A stretch of DNA of 64,000 nucleotides from Hymenobacter sp. BT730 (GTDB lineage: Bacteria > Bacteroidota > Bacteroidia > Cytophagales > Hymenobacteraceae): positions 1-64,000 of the forward strand of contig NZ_JAUOFB010000008.1 in assembly GCF_030542105.1 (NCBI RefSeq), written 5' to 3'. The translations under genes were made by a program, and so were the position numbers. The notes below the pieces were generated by a model. It saw only the letters and a program-made list of their open reading frames with translations, was not told the DNA's origin and ran no database searches. Below, one piece after another: positions 61,133 through 64,000 of the stretch (its first letter is position 1; each line of letters opens with the position of its first letter).

Positions 61133-62104
61133 ATGAAACGCATAGGAGTTTTTACCAGCGGCGGCGACTCGCCGGGCATGAATGCCTGCATTCGGGCTGT
61201 GGTGCGCACTGCCGTTTACCATGGCATTGAAGTGTATGGCATTATGCGCGGCTACAGCGGCATGATTAAGGGCGAGTTTGTACGCCTGGACTCCGCTTCT
61301 GTTTCCAACACTATTCAGAAAGGTGGCACTATTCTGAAATCGGCACGCAGCCAGAAGTTCATGACCAAGGAAGGCCGGCAGCAGGCCTTTGATCAGCTGG
61401 TAAACAACGGTATTGAAGGTCTGGTGGCCATTGGCGGCAATGGTACGTTCACGGGCGCTAAGCTATTTGAAGAAGAATTCGGTATCCCGACCGTAGGTGC
61501 CCCCGGCACCATTGACAACGACCTTTTCGGTACCGATTATACCATTGGCTATGACACAGCGGTAAACACCGCGCTGGAGGCCATTGATAAAATCCGGGAC
61601 ACGGCCGACTCGCACGACCGGTGCTTTTTTGTGGAAGTAATGGGCCGCGACTCCGGCTACATTGCTATTCCGTGCGCCATTGGCGGCGGCGCCGAAATTG
61701 TGATGATTCCGGAAACCAAAATGTCGACGGACGCCGTGATTGAAAGCCTGCGTACCGGCTGGCAGCGCTCCAAAACTTCCTTTATCGTGGTGGTGGCCGA
61801 GGGCGACGAAGAGGGCAATGCCCACGCCATTGCGCAGCGCGTAAAGGAAGAAATTCCACAGCTGGATACCCGTGTCACCATCATTGGCCACATTCAGCGC
61901 GGCGGCGCACCCTCAGCAGCTGACCGAATGCTGGCCTCTCAGATTGGCATTGCAGCCGTGGAGGGCCTTATGAATGGTATGCGCAATGTTATGGCTGGTA
62001 TAGTAGACCGCAAGCTGGTATACACTCCCTTCCATGACACCATTTACAAGAAAAAGCTTATCAACCAGAGCTTTATGCGAATGGTTGAGATTTTGAGCGT
62101 GTAA
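61133..62104 (+). CDS. pfkA: ATP-dependent 6-phosphofructokinase
   Basis: A 323-residue glycolytic enzyme: MKRIGVFTSGGDSPGMNACI with the ATP-site GGDSPG, GNGTFTGAKLF, TIDNDLFGTDYTIGYDTA with the catalytic aspartate, MGRDSGYIAI and GHIQRGGAPSAADR. It phosphorylates fructose-6-phosphate. Length and motif order match group A PFKs of the bacterial ATP type (GGNGT region reads G after GGN). The 259-bp upstream gap holds the promoter; no other gene is seen in it. A long hairpin follows the stop. Confidence 0.95.
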   Translation: MKRIGVFTSGGDSPGMNACIRAVVRTAVYHGIEVYGIMRGYSGMIKGEFVRLDSASVSNTIQKGGTILKSARSQKFMTKEGRQQAFDQLVNNGIEGLVAIGGNGTFTGAKLFEEEFGIPTVGAPGTIDNDLFGTDYTIGYDTAVNTALEAIDKIRDTADSHDRCFFVEVMGRDSGYIAIPCAIGGGAEIVMIPETKMSTDAVIESLRTGWQRSKTSFIVVVAEGDEEGNAHAIAQRVKEEIPQLDTRVTIIGHIQRGGAPSAADRMLASQIGIAAVEGLMNGMRNVMAGIVDRKLVYTPFHDTIYKKKLINQSFMRMVEILSV

Positions 62105-62138
62105 ATTCTGAATCCCGTCTTCTCTCCGATGTTTTCGG

Positions 62139-62203
62139 GCATGCCTTAACCAGAACGCCCCTACTGCCTGCATGGTAGTAGGGGCGTTCTGGTTAAGGCA
62201 TGC
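62139..62203. terminator. 27-bp perfect hairpin between convergent pfkA and miaA
   Basis: 62139-62165 is the exact reverse complement of 62177-62203, with an 11-nt loop. It lies between two convergent genes. T-runs are weak. It resembles the 31-bp hairpin at 13343 in position and size. Confidence 0.8.
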
Positions 62204-62215
62204 TTATTTCTTCTA

Positions 62216-63136
62216 TTACTGAATTCCCAACTTTTCCCCTGCCTCATCCGGATGCAACCAATGGTAGGCCGGGTCACGGCGAAGCCAGGTAAGCTGGCGC
62301 TTGGCATAGCGGCGCGTATTGCGCTTGAGCAGGCGCACTGCCTCCTCCCAGGCATATTCCCCGCGCAGGTACCCAAATATTTCCTGATAGCCCACCGTTT
62401 GCAGGGCATTATGTTGCTGATATGCTTCCACCGATTTCACTTCGTCTAAAAGCCCGGCCGCCAGCATATCGTCCACCCGCTGGTCTATGCGGGCATAAAG
62501 CTCTTCCCGCTCCCGGGTAAGGGCAATTTTTACGATGCGAAAGGGCCGCTCTGCCCCTTTGCCAGCCTGATGAAAACTGGAAAACGGCTGCCCGGTACCG
62601 CGCGTGACTTCCAGAGCCCGCACTACCCGTTGTGGGTTTTGCCGATCTATCCGTTCATAGGTGACGGGGTCAAGAAGGCGTAGCTGCTCCACCAGCGCGG
62701 GCAGACCATGGATAGCTAATTCCTCCTGGATTTGGGTGCGCACTTCGGGAACTATGGCCGGCAATACATCAAAACCATCGGTAACAGCCTGCAGGTACAG
62801 GCCAGAGCCGCCGGTGAGAATCACCACCTGGTGCCGTTGAAAAAGCTGTTCCAGTAGCGCCAGTGTCTCGCTTTCAAAGCGGCCCGCGTTATACTCCTCG
62901 GCAATGGAATGCGAATCAATAAAATGATGCGGCACACCCTGCATTTCGGCCGGAGTAGGCTTGGCCGTACCAATACTTAGCTCCCGGAAAAACTGACGGG
63001 AGTCGGCGGAAATAATTTCGGTCTTGAAGTGCTGGGCCAGCCGCACGCTCAGAGCAGTTTTGCCCACGGCCGTAGGGCCCGCCAGCACCAGCAGAGTGCG
63101 GCCGTTAGTTGCAGAAAGGTCTGGTAATTCTATCAT
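62216..63136 (-). CDS. miaA: tRNA dimethylallyltransferase
   Basis: A 306-residue enzyme. The P-loop GPTAVGKTALS (about residues 19-29) is followed by ISADSRQFFRELSIGTAKP, PHHFIDS, LTGGSGLYLQAVTDG, and LKRNTRRYAKRQLTWLRRD, all signature MiaA blocks. It adds a dimethylallyl group to A37 of tRNAs reading UNN codons. Overlaps the glycosyltransferase gene by 4 bp (ATGA type), so the two are coupled in one transcript. Confidence 0.95.
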   Translation of the reverse strand: MIELPDLSATNGRTLLVLAGPTAVGKTALSVRLAQHFKTEIISADSRQFFRELSIGTAKPTPAEMQGVPHHFIDSHSIAEEYNAGRFESETLALLEQLFQRHQVVILTGGSGLYLQAVTDGFDVLPAIVPEVRTQIQEELAIHGLPALVEQLRLLDPVTYERIDRQNPQRVVRALEVTRGTGQPFSSFHQAGKGAERPFRIVKIALTREREELYARIDQRVDDMLAAGLLDEVKSVEAYQQHNALQTVGYQEIFGYLRGEYAWEEAVRLLKRNTRRYAKRQLTWLRRDPAYHWLHPDEAGEKLGIQ

Positions 63137-64000
63137 AAGGCAATATGCTGATCAGGCCATAGGCCGGCGTAGAGAGCCACCAGATGCTGCTCTTCCTGCT
63201 GCCAGTTCAGCACTAAACGGGCACGGCGGCAATTCTGCGCCAGCTCCTGGTAGCGCTCGGGGTTAGTGAGCAGTTGGTTGAGTACCGTTGCCAGTTCTGC
63301 TGGGTTTAGCGTGGCGTATTCGGCTACCTCAAATTCCTCATTCAGTGCCCGGTACTCCGGAAAATCTACTACCACCTGGGGCACGCCGGCATGCAGATAA
63401 TCAAAGAACTTATTGGCCAGGGAGTAATAATAGCTCAGTCCACGGTTTTCCAGCAGCATTATGCCCAGCGCCGCTTGTCGGGTCAGAGCGCGCAGCTCGT
63501 TAGGCAGCACATAGCCTTTAAATACTACCTTTTCATTTTCCAGCAGCCCCAACTCCTCCGCCCGCCGGCGCAGATCATCCGACAGGTCTCCTTCCCCGCA
63601 CAGCACCAGCTGACTGTCTACCTGTGGCATAGCATCCAATAAAGCTTCCAGACCCCGGCCTTCATTTAACACCCCTTGGTAGAGAATAAAACCAGAAGCA
63701 GGTCCGGGTGCTTTGGGCAGAAGTGGTTGAGCATCGAGGGAGCTAATGTTTCGGATAACGTAGAAATGCCGCCCATAGCGCTGAGCAAACACCCGGGCCA
63801 GCGCCGGCCCCACTGTATAGGCCAGTGTAGCCCGCGGAACTATAAAGGCTTCCAGCCACCGCCACACGCGTTGTACCGCCGGGCGCCGTACTACCTCGGG
63901 CACTTCGGTAAACAGCTCGTGGGCATCATAGATGAAAGGTTGGCGCCACAGCCTGGCCCGCAGCCACACAGGCAGGGCGGTGTCCAGATCAATAGCACAC
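63133..64000 (-). CDS. Glycosyltransferase, family 4-like (N terminus beyond window)
   Basis: A group 1/family 4-type glycosyltransferase truncated by the window edge. The frame stays open upstream of the GTG at 63969 to base 64000 (CAIDLDTALPVWLRARLWRQ), where DxDTxLP is a usual family block, so the true start lies outside. Other blocks: PFIYDAHELFTEVPEV, LLPKAPGPASGFILYQGVLN, LSYYYSLANKFFDYLHAGVP and VVDFPEYRALNEEFEVAEYA. Transfers sugar from a nucleotide donor to an unknown acceptor. Followed directly by miaA (4-bp overlap). Confidence 0.85.
   Translation of the reverse strand, partial: CAIDLDTALPVWLRARLWRQPFIYDAHELFTEVPEVVRRPAVQRVWRWLEAFIVPRATLAYTVGPALARVFAQRYGRHFYVIRNISSLDAQPLLPKAPGPASGFILYQGVLNEGRGLEALLDAMPQVDSQLVLCGEGDLSDDLRRRAEELGLLENEKVVFKGYVLPNELRALTRQAALGIMLLENRGLSYYYSLANKFFDYLHAGVPQVVVDFPEYRALNEEFEVAEYATLNPAELATVLNQLLTNPERYQELAQNCRRARLVLNWQQEEQHLVALYAGLWPDQHIAL

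Noticed and set aside
1..64000. CRISPR array, rRNA operon, prophage or conjugative element
   Set aside because: No regularly spaced short direct repeats, no rRNA-like sequence, no capsid, portal, relaxase or transposase genes were seen.

Overview
The window looks like chromosomal DNA of a Cytophagales bacterium (Bacteroidota), most likely Hymenobacter or a close relative. The reasons are a T9SS-type C-terminal sorting domain on a secreted metzincin, TonB-dependent receptors with carboxypeptidase-like domains, DUF4249 lipoproteins, a transketolase split into two subunits, sparse Shine-Dalgarno sequences, and moderately high GC core genes. No database search was possible, so all names rest on motifs and recalled family features.

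Layout. 1-130: tRNA-Glu and a terminator. 0.3-10 kb: an exported protein, then a compact outer-membrane operon (STN-type TonB receptor, three paralogous DUF4249 lipoproteins, one MG2/plug-like protein). 10-15.2 kb: trehalose synthesis (OtsA-OtsB fusion) and a GH15 hydrolase facing it across a YgjP-like metallopeptidase. 15.4-25.5 kb: envelope and housekeeping genes (L,D-transpeptidase, ABC exporter, two secreted metallopeptidases, Fpg/MutM, SDR, Spy-like protein). 25.6-33.3 kb: TauE exporter, LLM oxidoreductase, siderophore-type receptor with PepSY reductase-like protein, BASS transporter, ankyrin protein. 33.4-39.5 kb: TraB-like protein, dienelactone hydrolase, large GH63/MGH1-like glucosidase, DOPA dioxygenase. 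39.7-50.2 kb: one AT-rich orphan, then DnaB, Mpl, hydrolases, lipoproteins, M48 and M23 peptidases, lipocalin, peroxiredoxin. 50.3-53.9 kb: the two transketolase halves, separated by a VWA protein and a 29-bp palindrome. 56.2-64 kb: a frameshifted ssb, zinc-ribbon protein, ECF sigma operon, class III aminotransferase, TerB-like protein, PfkA, MiaA and a glycosyltransferase cut by the window end.

The most unusual region is 53.95-55.91 kb. Three AT-rich single-gene units are delimited by large imperfect inverted repeats of 130-134 nt that behave like integron attC sites. Each has a 7-mer ending in AAC, then 5-6 nt, an 18-20 bp stem, a 69-76 nt loop, the returning stem, 2 nt, and a GTT-starting 7-mer. 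Each unit's first bases are also complementary to the AAC box at its own 3' end (8/10, 10/10 and 10/10), as expected if the unit was once a circle closed at that point. No integrase gene is in the window, so this is best described as an integrase-less cassette cluster (CALIN-like). The last site has only its 5' half. Beyond it lie a perfect 40-bp hairpin, a small ORF that may be a recombinase N-terminal remnant, and the frameshifted ssb, so this interval appears to be a recombination-prone breakpoint in an otherwise conserved neighbourhood.
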